A stretch of DNA of 64,000 bases. Source: Timema cristinae (lineage: Eukaryota > Arthropoda > Insecta > Phasmatodea > Timematidae). Location of the stretch: contig JBCFYV010011164.1 of the NCBI GenBank assembly GCA_039000515.1, positions 44,943,159 through 45,007,158 on the forward strand. Direction: 5' to 3'. This document shows, piece after piece, positions 32,510 to 45,837 of this stretch; position 1 is the stretch's first letter; every line of letters starts with the position of its first letter. A program made the translations under genes and the position numbers. The notes beneath the pieces are model-generated. The model worked only from the letters and a program-made list of their open reading frames with translations, made no database searches and was not told where the DNA came from.

Positions 32510-33530
32510 ACCTTCCCAATAACAGACATGAGAGTATATTCATGCGTAACAATCTATGAATAGTGGACACCGGTCTATTTATTTTACAGTCCAGATGTTA
32601 GAATTGTAATTTACCTGACTGCAGCTTGAGTAGTCTCACCTTTCCCTGCTAGAGAAACAGTTCCATTGCTACAACATCCTAGAAGGGGGTGCAGGAGGAC
32701 TTAAAATAAATTATGAAGTAAAAATGCAGCTTGAAAATAATAATAAAGATAAAATGCTTAATTTATTTAAACTATAATAAGGAAATAGTATTGAAAGTTG
32801 TGAGGTCAATGATAAACATTTTAAATTAATCCAAAGTAAACAAAAAACAAGTCCATGCATTAAGAATCCCTACTGTTTTGAGGAGAGGAAGCTAAGGTTT
32901 TTGTCCTTCCTTTTGTGATAAATACCTTAAAGTGGTGTTTATTTAATACGGTATTGTGCTTTCTTTCTTTAAGTCATCTTGTTGGATTTATTAAATATAC
33001 CTTCTGTGCACATTTAATTTTACTTGTGTATGGTTTCGAATAATAACCATGTAAAGTATTTATCTACGCGTTAGTCAAGAGTAGTACAGTTCATTAATTA
33101 GTTTTGTATATTACGTAGTACAGTATTGTACAGGTCCATATGAATAAACAAAGAACGCACCGTCTACCCTGAAAGTTAACAATTCTGACCTTAACTGATT
33201 ATATCATGTATCCCTATTTTATAATCTACATCATGTTACTATCCATTTAGTTAAGTTTTCAAGTTAACGAAGTATACAAAAAGCATGATTTGAAAAATAG
33301 TATTTTCCCAAATAATAGACTCTTCCTTATAGCAATCACCTGTTTAATCTCAGGTGTCCGCTATTAAGAGATGCTATTGTACTAGGTTTTTATAACCAGT
33401 GTATCTCAACCCAGATGGTCACGTTATCTCAAACGCTAAAATTCCTCTTTTACTGACATTAATTATCCTCTATTATTAGTGCATGAAAATATAACATATA
33501 TAAATACATTTTGGTAATTAATTAATTATT
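32510..33530. other. intron 2 DNA without recognised gene
   Basis: AT-rich. A short block at 33150-33190 (CACCGTCTACCCTGAAAG) resembles blocks at 36958-36992 and, inverted, 59420-59452, suggesting relics of the hAT family at 59270. Confidence 0.4.
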
Positions 33531-33534
33531 TCAG

Positions 33535-34429
33535 GACCCGAAATCGAAAACTATTGGGAAGCTTTTCGAGCCTAAGCACTTCAACTCACGCATCCATATG
33601 ACGTGTCCTGATTGCAAAACACTAGCAACGAAACATAGCCGAGGGAAGGGTTAAAATACAAAGACGTGTTGCACGTCACCCTCTGGTTGTACCGGAAACA
33701 CTCTATGAACGTAGACAAGAGGGTGCAGTTTCTACAAACTGAGCGAGACCTACAGATTCTCATCAAGAACATAAAACCAAATCACGTGAAGCAGAAAACT
33801 CTGAAGCAGGCCGACCTTTTCCTTCACAATCTCATCCTTTTACTGAGGACAATGTTTGACGTCAGCGCGTTGAAGATGGACGCTCATCTGAGTTCTCTCA
33901 TTCAACTGGAGCATTTCCTCCAGTTATCTTTCTACAATATCAACCATACCATTTTCATCATAAACAGTTTGCTGACGACACCTCTTAAGCGGCTACCAAC
34001 TTGGGAATTCATAAACGTGTTCGCTTTCTTCCGGAACTCGACGCTGGCCACGCCCGAGGTTATGTCAGACATTGACATTGTCTTACCGTACCTCAAGGAG
34101 GACATCAACACGTTCCAAGTTTTGCTCGTTATGAAGCGGGAACAGGAGATACATTTTTTAAAAATAGACGCTTCCGGCAAAGCTGGCCGGCGTTTTGTGG
34201 CGTAAACGGCACAGGTCAAGGACTCAATATGTCTATGGATGTGAGTTTCCTACCCATCATGCGCCATCTTCCCGAAGTTCAAGATGGTGGTGTTACCTTA
34301 CCTCCCGGAGGCTATGCTCATATTACCTTGAAAGTGTTAACCAAGCTAAATTCTGTACACAAGAGTATAAGGAATAAACTGAAAGTCTTGTTAGATCTTT
34401 GCACCACATATTTACATAAAACGTACTAG
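33535..34429 (+). CDS. gene 1, last coding exon, two frame breaks
   Basis: Begins after TTATTTCAG in the same phase 0 in which the large exon ends. The first frame (DPKSKTIGKLFEPKHFNS onward, with CPDC) stops at 33652-33654. Good coding sequence resumes at once in another frame (KYKDVLHVTLWLYRKHSMNV) and runs to a stop at 34203-34205. It then continues in the third frame (VNGTGQGLNMSMD) to TAG at 34427-34429. Each change equals one missing base, the first next to GGG, the second near 34200. The encoded part is about 297 residues, helical, with sequons NHT and NST. The high coding quality on both sides suggests either sequence errors or a very young pseudogene. Confidence 0.7.
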
Positions 34430-35517
34430 TCGATATTTGCATATTAATTTAATTGGTGACCTTTTAAAGGCTGGGCGCTCTAAGATGTGTTGAGACTTTA
34501 ATAGTTATTTAAATAACATACACGTTGTTTATAAGCGATTGTCATTCATTTCTGTAATGTGAGCTAGTCACACGTTATTTGTTTTAAATATTTTATCCTA
34601 TAATGGTGAATTGTAACGTTTCGAAAAATATTCTGGTTATTTAATATTAGTGATTAGTCCTTTCCAAAATTTGTCCTCTCCAAGGTAGGCCAAATGGGAC
34701 ATTATCTCGCCCCCCTCCCTCCAACCTTTATCAGAAATAATGTTAATATGTAGTATTATATTCTTAAATCATATGAAGTAGAACTAAAATACAGAGCACA
34801 GAAGATGTGTCGAATAGATAGGCAACATTTTAAGAACAGACAACTTGATATTCAAAAGGTGTAGCGTTACGCACATTAAAATGCCCCTACCTAAAATTAC
34901 CACTTAAAAAGCACAAAAATAATAGCTTTGTAATTTTGTATTCAAGGCCATAATAAGATAAAATTTTAATTAATACTGCCTTATATACTGTGTATCTATA
35001 CACTTTTATTTCTGTTAAATTAAAAAAGTCTTGTATACATTTCAAAACTGTATTTAAATAATTTATAAAGAGCCAGTGTTATTAAAATAGTTTTAATGTT
35101 TGAAATAAAATTGCTTTTTAAACATACTATATATATTTGTATATATTATTTAATCAACTTTAGCTTTATTTATGAAACAAAGCGTATTGTACAACTTCAG
35201 AATGTGATTTTCATTATAACCAACATAAACTAAAGAAAATTCATTACTGAACTATTTCTTCTTCTTAATAAAAATACCCGTAGGCTGGTTTGACGGATTT
35301 CTATCCATCCAAAACTGGGCATGCACTCAACCTTTCAAATATTTAGTACTACCTGCATCATCCTGTAAATATCCATGTCAAAGGTAATTTCGGGATGTGT
35401 GGAATTCATCCGTTGCCTTCCACACTTAATTTCTATGAACGAGGATAAAAGTGCTCACCAATTTTGTCGGAAAAGTTTTCTCACATACCTCCTAGAATTC
35501 TTTTACATGGTACAAAC
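34430..35517 (+). other. probable 3' UTR and downstream DNA of gene 1
   Basis: AT-rich with no ORF. A poly(A) signal AATAAA lies at 35104-35109 and an ATTAAA near 34876; either could end the transcript. The rest is unassigned. Confidence 0.4.
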
Positions 35518-35529
35518 AAGATGGAACCA

Positions 35530-35798
35530 CCCGCCTCAGTGGCATAGTTGGCTAACGCGCTTGTCGTGTTTAGCTCGACTGCTGAGGACGGGGAGCTCGA
35601 GGTTCGAATCTCGGTCGGGTGAACTGGGGGTGGTTTTTCCTAAATGGTTTTCCACTCTTCCTCCACGCAAATGCAGGTTCACTTCCACTAATTAAACCTT
35701 CCCAATTCCTAATCCATTAGCGTAATTAGTACTTAAAGCGTATAACCCGAACGGTTTGTAAGACGCGGTGCTAAATATTATTATTATTAATTATTATT
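35530..35798 (+). mobile_element. SINE family A, young full-length copy
   Basis: The best preserved family A copy: head CCCGCCTCAGTGGCATAG, B box GGTTCGAATCTC, body, tail and (ATT)n end. Exact 12-bp duplication AAGATGGAACCA at 35518-35529 and 35799-35810. Confidence 0.95.
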
Positions 35799-35819
35799 AA
35801 GATGGAACCAACGGTTTTA

Positions 35820-37660
35820 CTTCCCCTCAGAGGTAAGTTGTCCTATGTAATTGTATCTCTCGACCCTGGCTGGGTTTTAACCCAAGAATATCGGGTTCAA
35901 AGGCGAGCACTCTACCCAAGTTCACCGAGGTCAACCATACTCTTAGACATTGACTCAACATCTATCAGTCCTGACTTCAACTTTTTGTTAATTATTATTT
36001 AAAACAAATCTCTTATATATAAAATACTTTAAAGTTGTGGTTTTGGTTTGACAGGAACGTAGACATCTTGTGATAATAGCTAACAATGAATCTATTTTCG
36101 TTTCGGCGAATCGCACGAATAGATTAAAGAGCTCGATCCTATAAATATTCAAATGTAAAGTGTGTAAAAGCTTCAATCAATATAATTTATGTGTTATCAA
36201 TCATTATTTATAATCAGTGTGTGGTTTTTACCTCACGACTCGATATTAGAAAAGATTGATGGAGTAGTTTGTTTTGATTAAGTGGTCTGATAAGTATTCA
36301 TTATTTAATGAAAATACCCGTAAAAAACCTAAAGTGGTTGCTCTAGATAAATACAAAAGATGTCATTAAAATATTGATTAGTACCTTTAAGTGAAATATT
36401 CAACAGATACGAACATCACAACAGAAAACAGGAAATTGCTCATGTAATTATGATTTATAGCTACTATTTAAAAAAATATTTTAAGTGCCACTTTAAAACA
36501 AAGTTGAGCTAAACTAATCTTAATGATATACCTTGAATTTTTTTTTTAAATGGGCCTTCGGAGCACCTTTTAGAAAAATAAAATCTATTTTTTAAGGCTA
36601 TTATTTGTATAATGTTACTATTTTATTGGCACTATTTTAATAATACTCGTATTATTTTGATATTTATAAAAAAAAAGTTAGTTCCAGATCACATAATTTC
36701 ACGTTTGAACACGTGAAAATAGATGAAGTAACGTTTTATAAATATCAACTATGTCAATTCGTAGGAAAAATGGGTTATAGAAAAACTATCCTATATTCCA
36801 ATTTTTATTTTCAATTTCAAGAAATGCTGACTTAGCTATGAGTTGACTAATGGAAATAAAATAAATAGTTAGTAAGTGAAATCAAAACATTCATAGTTTG
36901 TTTTCAGGAAAGTGGTGGTTTCAAGTTAGATAGTGGTAATATTTTAAAGAAACAAAAGTGTACACCCCGTTTACCTTGAAAGGTAGCAAGCTTCCCTTGA
37001 ATGTTTTCATTTTGGCATAACATATAACATATATCCTTAGAGGAAATACTATTTCTGTTAAGGTTAATTGGAGACTACATAATATCTTATTTTTTCAAAT
37101 AATTTTTATTGCACTCTTTAAATATCTAGTATTTTATTAGTAATCTAATGATTTTATCATCTTAATTTATAAGGTTTCTAAGACCTGGTACTACACTTAG
37201 AAGTAACTTCTAATCAATCCAACCTAATTTGCTTTTTCACCCTATGAAAAATATAGTATTGGTATATAGTATTATGAGTAATACAATGTTTTTTTAATAA
37301 CGAATCGTTGTAACTTGAAAGTTCATCGGGGAGAATTAGGTATTAGTACTAGAGACAGCTTGATAAACCTATCTATTGAACGCTAATCTAGAGAACTATA
37401 TCTTATATCTATCTATAGGGAAGAATCTTGCATTCTAGCTTGTAGGATACGTGAATATATTTCAGTAATTTTAGTAATAATGGTACGATAGCGGTAGAAA
37501 AGCAAAAGTTAGCCGCAATACTTTTATATTTATTTAATAGAATATATTCAAATTGAATTCAAATGTGACATGTTTTTAACTCATGCAAATGTCACATATG
37601 ACTTATTTGTGAAAAGTTTGGAAATTACTTACTTATGCCAAATTTAAATTTCAGGCCTGT
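35820..37660. other. gene-free AT-rich stretch
   Basis: Nothing recognised apart from a hAT-relic-like block at about 36920-37050. Confidence 0.4.
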
Positions 37661-37667
37661 GTGCTAG

Positions 37668-38030
37668 TTAAGGTGGGATGGAAAACGATTGCATTTTTTA
37701 TGGCAACACTTTTTTTGACCGAAATACATAGAATAATTCTCTAGTAAAAACGTAGAATTTAATTTTCTACGAATGGTGACCTCACAATTTTTTTAATATC
37801 TATCAAGAATGTTCTGGAATTTATTGATGACTTTTTCTCTTAATTTAAAAATTTTTTAGATAATGCTACCATACTCATGACAGATATTCAACAAATGTTG
37901 ATATTACCATGTGAAGAAAATTAAACTCTATATTTGTAGTGAAATATTTTTTTTTAATTTTAGACAAAAAAAGCCATAAAATCTTCAAAAACACTGGCCT
38001 TTTTTCACGTCATCTTCCATCACACCTTAA
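37668..38030. mobile_element. foldback MITE copy 4, intact ends
   Basis: TTAAGGTGGGATGGAAAACG at the left and TCTTCCATCACACCTTAA at the right: inverted ends with TTAA on each side. 363 bp, the clearest definition of the element. Confidence 0.88.
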
Positions 38031-38039
38031 GTCATCTTA

Positions 38040-39023
38040 ATTAACTATATGATTCACCACAAACTTAAATATTTAAATGTTTTAAATGTGTTTACGTAAC
38101 TATTCCGGCGGATAAATAAAGTAATTTGAGAGTATGTGTAAAACTGACTAGGGTAAAAATTAATAATAAAATAACTACTTTTTAAGGGTGATCTCCTAAA
38201 CCAATATTTAAAAAAAATTGAATTTGATTTAATATTATAATACATTTATAAATATATATCCATTAATTTTAATAAATATAAATTATATTTGTACTAACAC
38301 CTTGGTAGTATTTGAGGTCTTAGGAGGTTTTCAACCCTTCTGCCTTCAAGAAATGTAAAATATAATATAAATCTAGTAGATGATATTCAGATTTCAAATT
38401 AAATTAATATTCACTATTTACTGCTATAATATGTATTGCTAATGAGTAAAATCATATACGGGAATTATCATTTTCTAAGGAGTATCGTCGACCTCTATTA
38501 GAAATAGAGCTTCGTTATGGTTTTGAAATTTGAAAACATTAGAAGAATTTTTTTATTTGCTTGTATAAATTTAAATTAATAAGCAACTACACCAAATGTT
38601 TGTTGTTTAGGAGAACGTGTTGATTTGTTTTTTAAATAAATATTTAAAGAAATTGGAAATAGTTTTCTTTGAAATTATTTCACTCCCTTTGACAATCACC
38701 AGAGTAATATTTTTTATTTAAAGTCTTATCCCCCCCCCCCAATGTTTAATGGTGTTAGTACAAATTTATATTTATTAAAAATACGACACAGAACAAGTTT
38801 GAAAATGTAGTAAATTATTCATTATATATATAAATAATATGTATTAAAAATGTATATTTATAATAAACATATATATTGTGTTTTATTTCTTTCTCTGCCT
38901 CATATTTATGATACAAAAATATTGATACTATTATAATTTATATAATATTTGTACTATAAATATGAGATAGACAACAAATGAGAGATAGAAAGTATAAGTT
39001 TAAATAATTTATTATGTATAGAG

Positions 39024-39061
<38 letters not shown>

Positions 39062-42000
39062 AAATTTAAAGAGTTTTCAAATTTGATTTGTTTAGTAGTG
39101 TTGGTAAAATGATGGGTTTATTAAAATTAATGTATTTGGTCTGAGATAAACCCTATCTCACACTTAAAAAAAACTTTTACATGTGCAATTTCTAGAACGA
39201 GTATTTTTACTACATGCCATGCCACTTAAAAACGTATAAAAACTCATGGATATGTTAGTTGTTCTTTTGAGAACGATTAAATAATTGACCTTTAAAAGCA
39301 CGATCAAGTATAATCACACAGTAACCTTCAAATACATCCATGCCAACATAAATTTATTACATTAGGTTAGACAATTAAAATATAAAACGTGTTAGATAAA
39401 GAAAGTATCACAGATAAATATCTATAGGTTAAGTAACTAAATAATTTAAATAATGGTGCAGTTATTTATTTGATGGGATTGAAAAATAAAAGTAAAAAAT
39501 GTGACAATACAACGCTCAATATTCAATGAGCTAGCCCAGAGGTCGAGCAATATTGAAAATACTTCTATGCCCTAACTATTTGGTAAGTTAAAACTCACAA
39601 TATGCATTTAAGACAGCGGTCAATCATCATTCAAATATAATCTACCAAAATATTTTGTTTCTATGTGCGTGTTTGTAAATACATAGTTTTAGTGAGAACA
39701 CCCTAGCTATATAACTAATTATATCTAACTGTATGTAACTATATTTAAGTATATAGCTACTGGATACTTTAAAATGCAGTTCTACGCAAAATGTGCGGTA
39801 TCTAAATAAAGATTGTGCAGTTCTTAAATGTCCCTAGTTATCCTCGCCCTTTTATTCTCTCTTTCCCCTTCTCTCACCTTCCCCCCCCTCTATCTCTCTC
39901 TATATAACAATTTGTAGTATTCATTCTATTATATATGTTTAAATAAGGGCTGAAAAATACATTACATAATTAATTTTATCAGAACATTTAATATTTGATT
40001 GATTTAAATCTGCTGAAAAATAAAATGTCACACAGGTTTCCCTTTTACGTTGATGATCACACTCAGTGGTTACCCCTAAATCATTTTTATATTTATAAAT
40101 ATTTAAAATAAGCAATCCCAAGACGACATTTTTAATTGTTATATGCGTCACAGTTAATTAAGTTTTAACAGACTTCGTTGGAATTTTTTTTGGAGATTGT
40201 ATTTAAATTCTGCACTAAATCTCCTTACAACCGTAAATCTAGCCTCTTTATGCGCTGCGATGAATCATTGATAGTCTGCAGATCAGGGGTGGATTACTCC
40301 CGAGGCATACCCCAACCCCCCCGCCCCTTTTGCTTTAAAAAAGGCTTTCTTTCCATCTTATTTCAAAGTTATGATAGCAAAACGGCGTATAAAAAAAGCA
40401 CGGTTTAGATTACAGTACATCTTTAATGATTAATTATATATAAACATTATAATAATAAATATATAATTACACTGTACCTTTTATTATCTCAGTAACAATA
40501 TTGTAATCTCAGTGTTTTTGTCGTGTAGCTTAATGAACAACTATTTATCAAGCCGTGTCATTGGATCGAACTACCCTTATTCAATACTAACTTTGCCTTC
40601 TTCGATGGTCTAATGATTTTAAAGTAGTTACTCCCACAACAAACTGGACCAAGGCCGAATCAAGGCCAACATTTCAGGGAAGGGGGAGGGTTCCCAAATA
40701 CCATAGGCAAAGAAAATGTTTAAGAACTAAATGCCTCTAGAAGCAAGTTTTATTAAATTTATTTTAATTATAACTAAGCACTAGAATTCGGTTAGCACTT
40801 AAAAACTCACATAGTATCTCTTTCCTCTAAGTCTAAAAATGTACATTAAGCACCTCTTAAATAAAAGGTATAATTGACAGCACAACCAACCGGGGTGATA
40901 ATTGCACCCCAACAAGAATTATTCCTCTTTGAATAAAGTTGCCCCTTTCTAGATTTATTTCTATCTCCCATTATATTTTCACATATGATACGATTAGAAC
41001 AAAGTTCAAGTAGCTTCTAAAGGCATCAAATTAAAATTAAAAATTTAAGCAAAGGCCGTTCTAAATATTTTCGAGTGAAATCTAGGCAACAAAATTATTT
41101 TAAGAGATCGGTGGGAAAACCAATTCAGATATGTTCTAGAGGAGTATAATTTAAAAAAAAATCATATGAGGACCACTCTAATAGCTAAAAGCATCCAATC
41201 GTCCAATGTTTGTCGGGAGAGGAACTCACACCACTTTAGGCCAAGGGGAGAGAAACGAGGTACTCAAAATACCATTTTGGTTAGTTAGCCCCTTCCTCCT
41301 ACACAAATAAGGTTCCGCCACCACTGACCAAGACTGGATAATTTTAGAGATGATTTCGTGTTTCTCTAATAAAGTTGGAGGTTTACGAATGTGTGCTTGA
41401 AGAAAAAGTTTTAGTCACCCCCCCCCTACATTGTTTTATAATATATTCAAATAAATTCATGTCCAAATTGACCAATAAAACACAGAGGTATGGAAAATGG
41501 TGACCAATCGCCGGGAGAGGGATGAAAAGGGAAAGTTGTTTGTGCCACGGATACAATCAGATTTTCATAGGAAGTTATTTATTTGAAAACTGGTTACACA
41601 TGTTGCCACAATGGCCTGAATAAAAATATTACAACTGTATTTATATACATAGTTTAGTTAATAATGTAAAGATAAATTGTACAGTAATCCATAAGGAAGT
41701 ATTATTGGACGCTTTTGATACATTTTAATTAATAAATCTAGTAAAACATATCCGTGCAATGCCAAATAATTTTAGCGACTATCAATCAAGGTCGGTTCTT
41801 AAAAGTGAACTTCTTATAAAAACCAGGGTCAAGTCAACCCGCTCTTCATACAACCCTGTCTATAGTCAGATTCAGATAAGAAGAAACCTTTTTTATGGTA
41901 AACTATAATGTTCATTCAGGTATTTGTACGTTAATAATTCATGTCGTCTGTAGCTCAAATTTTGGTGTATATGATTAATACCTTTGAAATAATACTATTA

Positions 42001-42085
42001 AAATAGTAAATTGTTAACTATTTCGACCGTTAAAAAGTTTGGTTTGCTCTTTTAAAACTGATGCTGTCTATATTTTTTACAAACT
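38040..42085. other. gene-free AT-rich stretch
   Basis: No gene was found. Contains a poly-C run near 38731-38740, (TA)n at 39026-39062, a pyrimidine tract at 39840-39902 and an old transposon-like relic at about 40660-41335. Confidence 0.4.
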
Positions 42086-42091
42086 GTGGCT

Positions 42092-42467
42092 TTAAGGTGG
42101 GATGGAATGGTACGCGAGAAAAGGCCAGTGTATTTTTTTCTTCAGTTTTTATGGCAAAACATTTTTTTGCCATAAAATGTTTCTTTAGTTTAAACATAGG
42201 ATTTAATTTTCTTCGCGTGGTGATATCAATAGTTGTTGAATATCACTCATGAACATGGTGACATTTGATGACAAACTTTTAAAATGAGTGAAAAAAATCG
42301 TCCAAAAAATTCCTTGACAGACATTCAAGAAATTTTAATGTCACCATGCGAAGAAAATTAAATTGTTTGTACTGGAGCAATATTTTATATAATATAAAAA
42401 AAAAGTTTTACCATAAAAACTGCGAAAAAACTGGCTTTTTCTCGCGTTCCCTTCCATCCCACATTAG
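42092..42467. mobile_element. foldback MITE copy 5
   Basis: 376 bp. Left end TTAAGGTGGGATGGAATGG, right end CCCTTCCATCCCACATTA; the arms pair over nearly the full length, including GCGAGAAAAGGCCAGT with its complement. Confidence 0.9.
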
Positions 42468-42640
42468 ACTGCATACACACCGGCGATCGGAATGGCGAAC
42501 CGAACGCCGTACGCCGAACCGCGCAAAGTGCTGCAACATTTCCCCAAACCATCCGATATCGGCATTTCGGCGAACCATCAAATAGTGTTGCGCGAACTTG
42601 TTTCAACAGTGTGGACGGGTAAGCGAACATTTCGATGAAG
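42468..42640. repeat. fragment of a second Harbinger-like element
   Basis: GACTGCATACACACCGGCG directly abuts MITE copy 5 and is followed by a CpG-rich stretch (CGAACCGAACGCCGTACG) unlike the surroundings. The start resembles Harbinger ends as I remember them. No right end was found. Confidence 0.4.
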
Positions 42641-42875
42641 ATATATTTTACTTCGGTCAAGAGATTAGGGAAAAACTTTTTTTTATATATATATACAGTC
42701 CATTGAGTATTGTTTCTATAATTTAAAAAAAGGTAAATTTGGAACATAAACATCTTCAGACAGAGGTGGTGAACCTGAAGTAAAGGAGGGGAAGGGCTGT
42801 TATTCTAAAAAAAAAAGTTATTACTTTGTATAAGATTTTTAATAAATAATTACAATTTAAAATATATATAGTATC

Positions 42876-42918
42876 TTTAGCACCGCGTTTTACTAACCAT
42901 TCAGGTTATACGCTTAAA
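42876..42918 (-). repeat. SINE tail fragment
   Basis: Only the last 43 bases of the common SINE tail are present (AGCACCGCGTTTTACTAACC in plus view). Confidence 0.7.
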
Positions 42919-43013
42919 ATATTTATTGAACCAAAGTAGTTGATAAAAGGATAAATTTCTGCAAATATATGCGGCTGCCAATTCTTGTTGATACCTATTC
43001 TCGTCGGACTTAG

Positions 43014-43421
43014 CAGGGGTCGGCAACTGGTCGATCACGATTGACCGGTTGATTTCACGGATAATTTCAGTCGATCACGTAAGGAAGTTTTAACGTCGTT
43101 GGAAGTCGATCTTTTGAGTTTTTTTAACTCACAACTGTAACAAGAACTATAAAATACAATAAGTGAATGTGACCAAAATAGTCTTGATCGGTATTAATCG
43201 GTGATCTTATAAGAAAACCAAATAGTTCAATATTATAATGTGCATTATATTTAATATATAAAGGTGGGGGACATTAGCATTTTACGAAATATTGAAACTA
43301 AGGATAATGTTTAAGAACAAATTAAGTAAGAATAAAATGAAAAAAAAAAAAAGTTGGGTGATGGTGGGACCTTTGATAAGTCTCCAAGCCGATCAAAAGC
43401 CCAAAAGATGGCCGACCCCTA
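43014..43421. mobile_element. hAT-type MITE, GGGGTCGGC family, copy 1
   Basis: Starts CAGGGGTCGGCAACTGGTC, ends GATGGCCGACCCCT. Same family as 59270-59628 (shared GTCGATCACG-like and GGGACCTTTGATAA blocks). No clean 8-bp duplication is left. Confidence 0.75.
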
Positions 43422-43599
43422 AGTTATAGAGACGGAAAACCACCCTAGCACCTCCACCACCCGTCAGTGTTGGCAGCTTAGTCCGGTCCACTGTTCGTCA
43501 CTACGCTTGCCTATAAGGCAGTTGTTGCTTTGGTCAACGTTTGGTGGTTGAGGGTTGAACCACTGACCCCCTCCCCCCAGCTGTACGGTTTTGGATTGG

Positions 43600-43742
43600 A
43601 CTGCCATTGAGGGGGAGATCGGGACTCGAATCCCAATTCGGTGTACTGAGGGTGGTTTTTCTTAGATGTTTTTAAACTCTTCCTCCGTATAAATACGTGT
43701 AGGCCTACACGTCTTATGAATTCAACTTTCCTCATTCCTCAA
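43600..43742 (+). repeat. diverged SINE A relic
   Basis: B box GGACTCGAATCCC and body block GAGGGTGGTTTTTCTTAG are visible. The tail is lost. Confidence 0.55.
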
Positions 43743-44652
43743 CATTAAACAGAATAATTGTTATCTTGGGTTTTCATAAGGTCCTCCCGAAGGTTTGTTG
43801 GAATTAGATATCCAACTTTAAATTTAAGAGTGGTTTACTGAAGGCTAAAAAAGAGAAGAAAAATCCACTTTCTCGAAATCATCTCTATATATTTTGATTA
43901 AACTTTATATCTAGACACGGTTTATTGTTATAAACAAGATGGCTATTCTCATTTTCTCGTGAAAATTACTTTGAGGGTACTTACCATAGGGGTGATTTTC
44001 CAATTTTTATCGTTTCTCCACAATTATTTGAGATACAAAATATCTCATCCATGTAAAGTTGAAGTTCTGTTGAAGATATATCTCTTTTATTTGAAATATA
44101 TCTTTATAAAACCAACAATTTCTGTGCTATAAGCAAATATATACACTTTTTTCAGTATTTGAATATGAATTTGCTTCTTATGTTCTTTGGTGGACAAAGA
44201 TGTTTATCTATTCTCAATTTTTCTGTAACAACGTTCCTAGTTCCTGATGCGATATAGTATTTCATTTATGATCTTTGGTGTAATAGTTCTACAACAATGT
44301 AGAGACATATTATTTTGCTACACAAACATTTCGAGTTTTTAGTAAATATCTAATTTATGATAAAAGTGGGAGAAAATGTGTGCGGTGCGCCGTATCATTT
44401 ATTTACATAAATTAATGTATCTTAATTTAAAATCAATATGTCCTGAGTTAAAACATATAAATTTATGTTTATCTGAAAAACAATATTGTCACGTATTTCT
44501 TTATTAATTAATTAATTAATTACTTCAAGCCGGTATGAACATATTATTATTCCCATGGACTATTATATTTCAGTTAATAGATAGGTTAATAATTTCTCTT
44601 AAAAATCGATATTATTTATCAAAGTAATTTATAGTTATTCGGAGTTCAAACA

Positions 44653-45069
44653 TTTTATTTTGAAATTTGATAGAATCCATAGGTAAAAAATGTTTGACAC
44701 CTTTAATTTACCTTAGTGATGTTTTTCATTAAAGTTAAATGTACTCCTAATTTTGTACCTCTCAAGTATGTATTAATATCCAAACAGATCATCGACTTTT
44801 CTCCATCAGTAACTGTAGTACTACCGTAGTAGCTTTCCCCATAATCATACTTTTTGCATATTGTTTATTTCACATTTTAAAATAACTTTGGATATTATTA
44901 AATATAGTGTTACTGATGGAGAAAAATTGATGATCTGTTTTGATATTTATACACACTTGAGAAGCACAAAATCAGGAGTTAATTTAACTTTAATGAAAAA
45001 CATCACTAAGGTAAATTAAAGGTATTAAACATTTTTTACCTATGAATTCTATCGAATTTCAAAATAAAG
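44653..45069. repeat. long inverted repeat, arms about 160 bp
   Basis: Left arm 44653-44815 pairs with right arm about 44910-45069: for example TTTTTACCTATGAATTC on the right answers GAATCCATAGGTAAAAA on the left. The spacer is about 95 bp. It is not related to the TTAA MITE by eye and has no coding content. Confidence 0.82.
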
Positions 45070-45239
45070 TATATATACACATTTTTAAACTACTGATGTG
45101 CAAATTTACAAGCTATTTTTGAAACAAAATTTTTTTAAAGCTAAATTAGGTAAGTTAATATAATACTTAAGAATCAATCAATATGTTATGTTAAATAATT
45201 ATAAAAGTTTTCAATGAAAACTTTTTTGCATTTTATACA

Positions 45240-45340
45240 CATTTACAGGTATATATAACGTTATACGTTTACAAGTATACATAACGTTATACGCTTACAC
45301 ATACACAACGTTTACACTTTTATACACGTATACATAAGAC
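45240..45340. repeat. short tandem repeat around CGTTTACA
   Basis: Three to four degenerate units of about 25-30 bases with ACATAACGTTATACG and CGTTTACA. Confidence 0.6.
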
Positions 45341-45837
45341 CATATAATTAAATTTTATATCATACATAATAAATGATGGTCATATTAAACATTTAGCTTG
45401 ACAGCCTTTGTGGTTAGATCGTTACAAGTGTTTGTGCAATCGTGCTTGTTAGTGTATGGTTGTGCTTGTCAATCACTCAGTGGAGTGCTATCAACCATGC
45501 CGAGTGTATGCGTCTCTGGAAGAAAATATTCCTGGAGTATACGTTTGACGTTGTAAAACACAACTGGGGCTTGAAGTACACATACACACACACACACAGT
45601 ATTAATAAGTGATCCAAGCATGCTTGACAGTTTATGGACCTCTTTATAGGACGGTACACCATCAGGCTATAAAATAAGATGGATTGCTTGCCGCCAACAG
45701 GGAGATTAATGTTCATATCTCGGCGGTTGCGTTGAGAGGTGGTTTTTCACATTTTGTTTATTACTGTAGATCCCTCCTCCCCCTTTCCCCTAGCGTGTGC
45801 TGGTGTATTGTCTCTAAATTCTACTGTACCATCCGAT

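Noticed and set aside
33932..34219. Minus-strand 95-codon ORF
   Set aside because: Shadow of the last exon of gene 1.
42346..42753. ORFs on both strands around the MITE end
   Set aside because: They run across the boundary of a foldback MITE and a transposon fragment and are explained by those.
43014..43421. Target-site duplication for hAT copy 1
   Set aside because: The flanking 8-mers match at only about half their positions, so no duplication is claimed.
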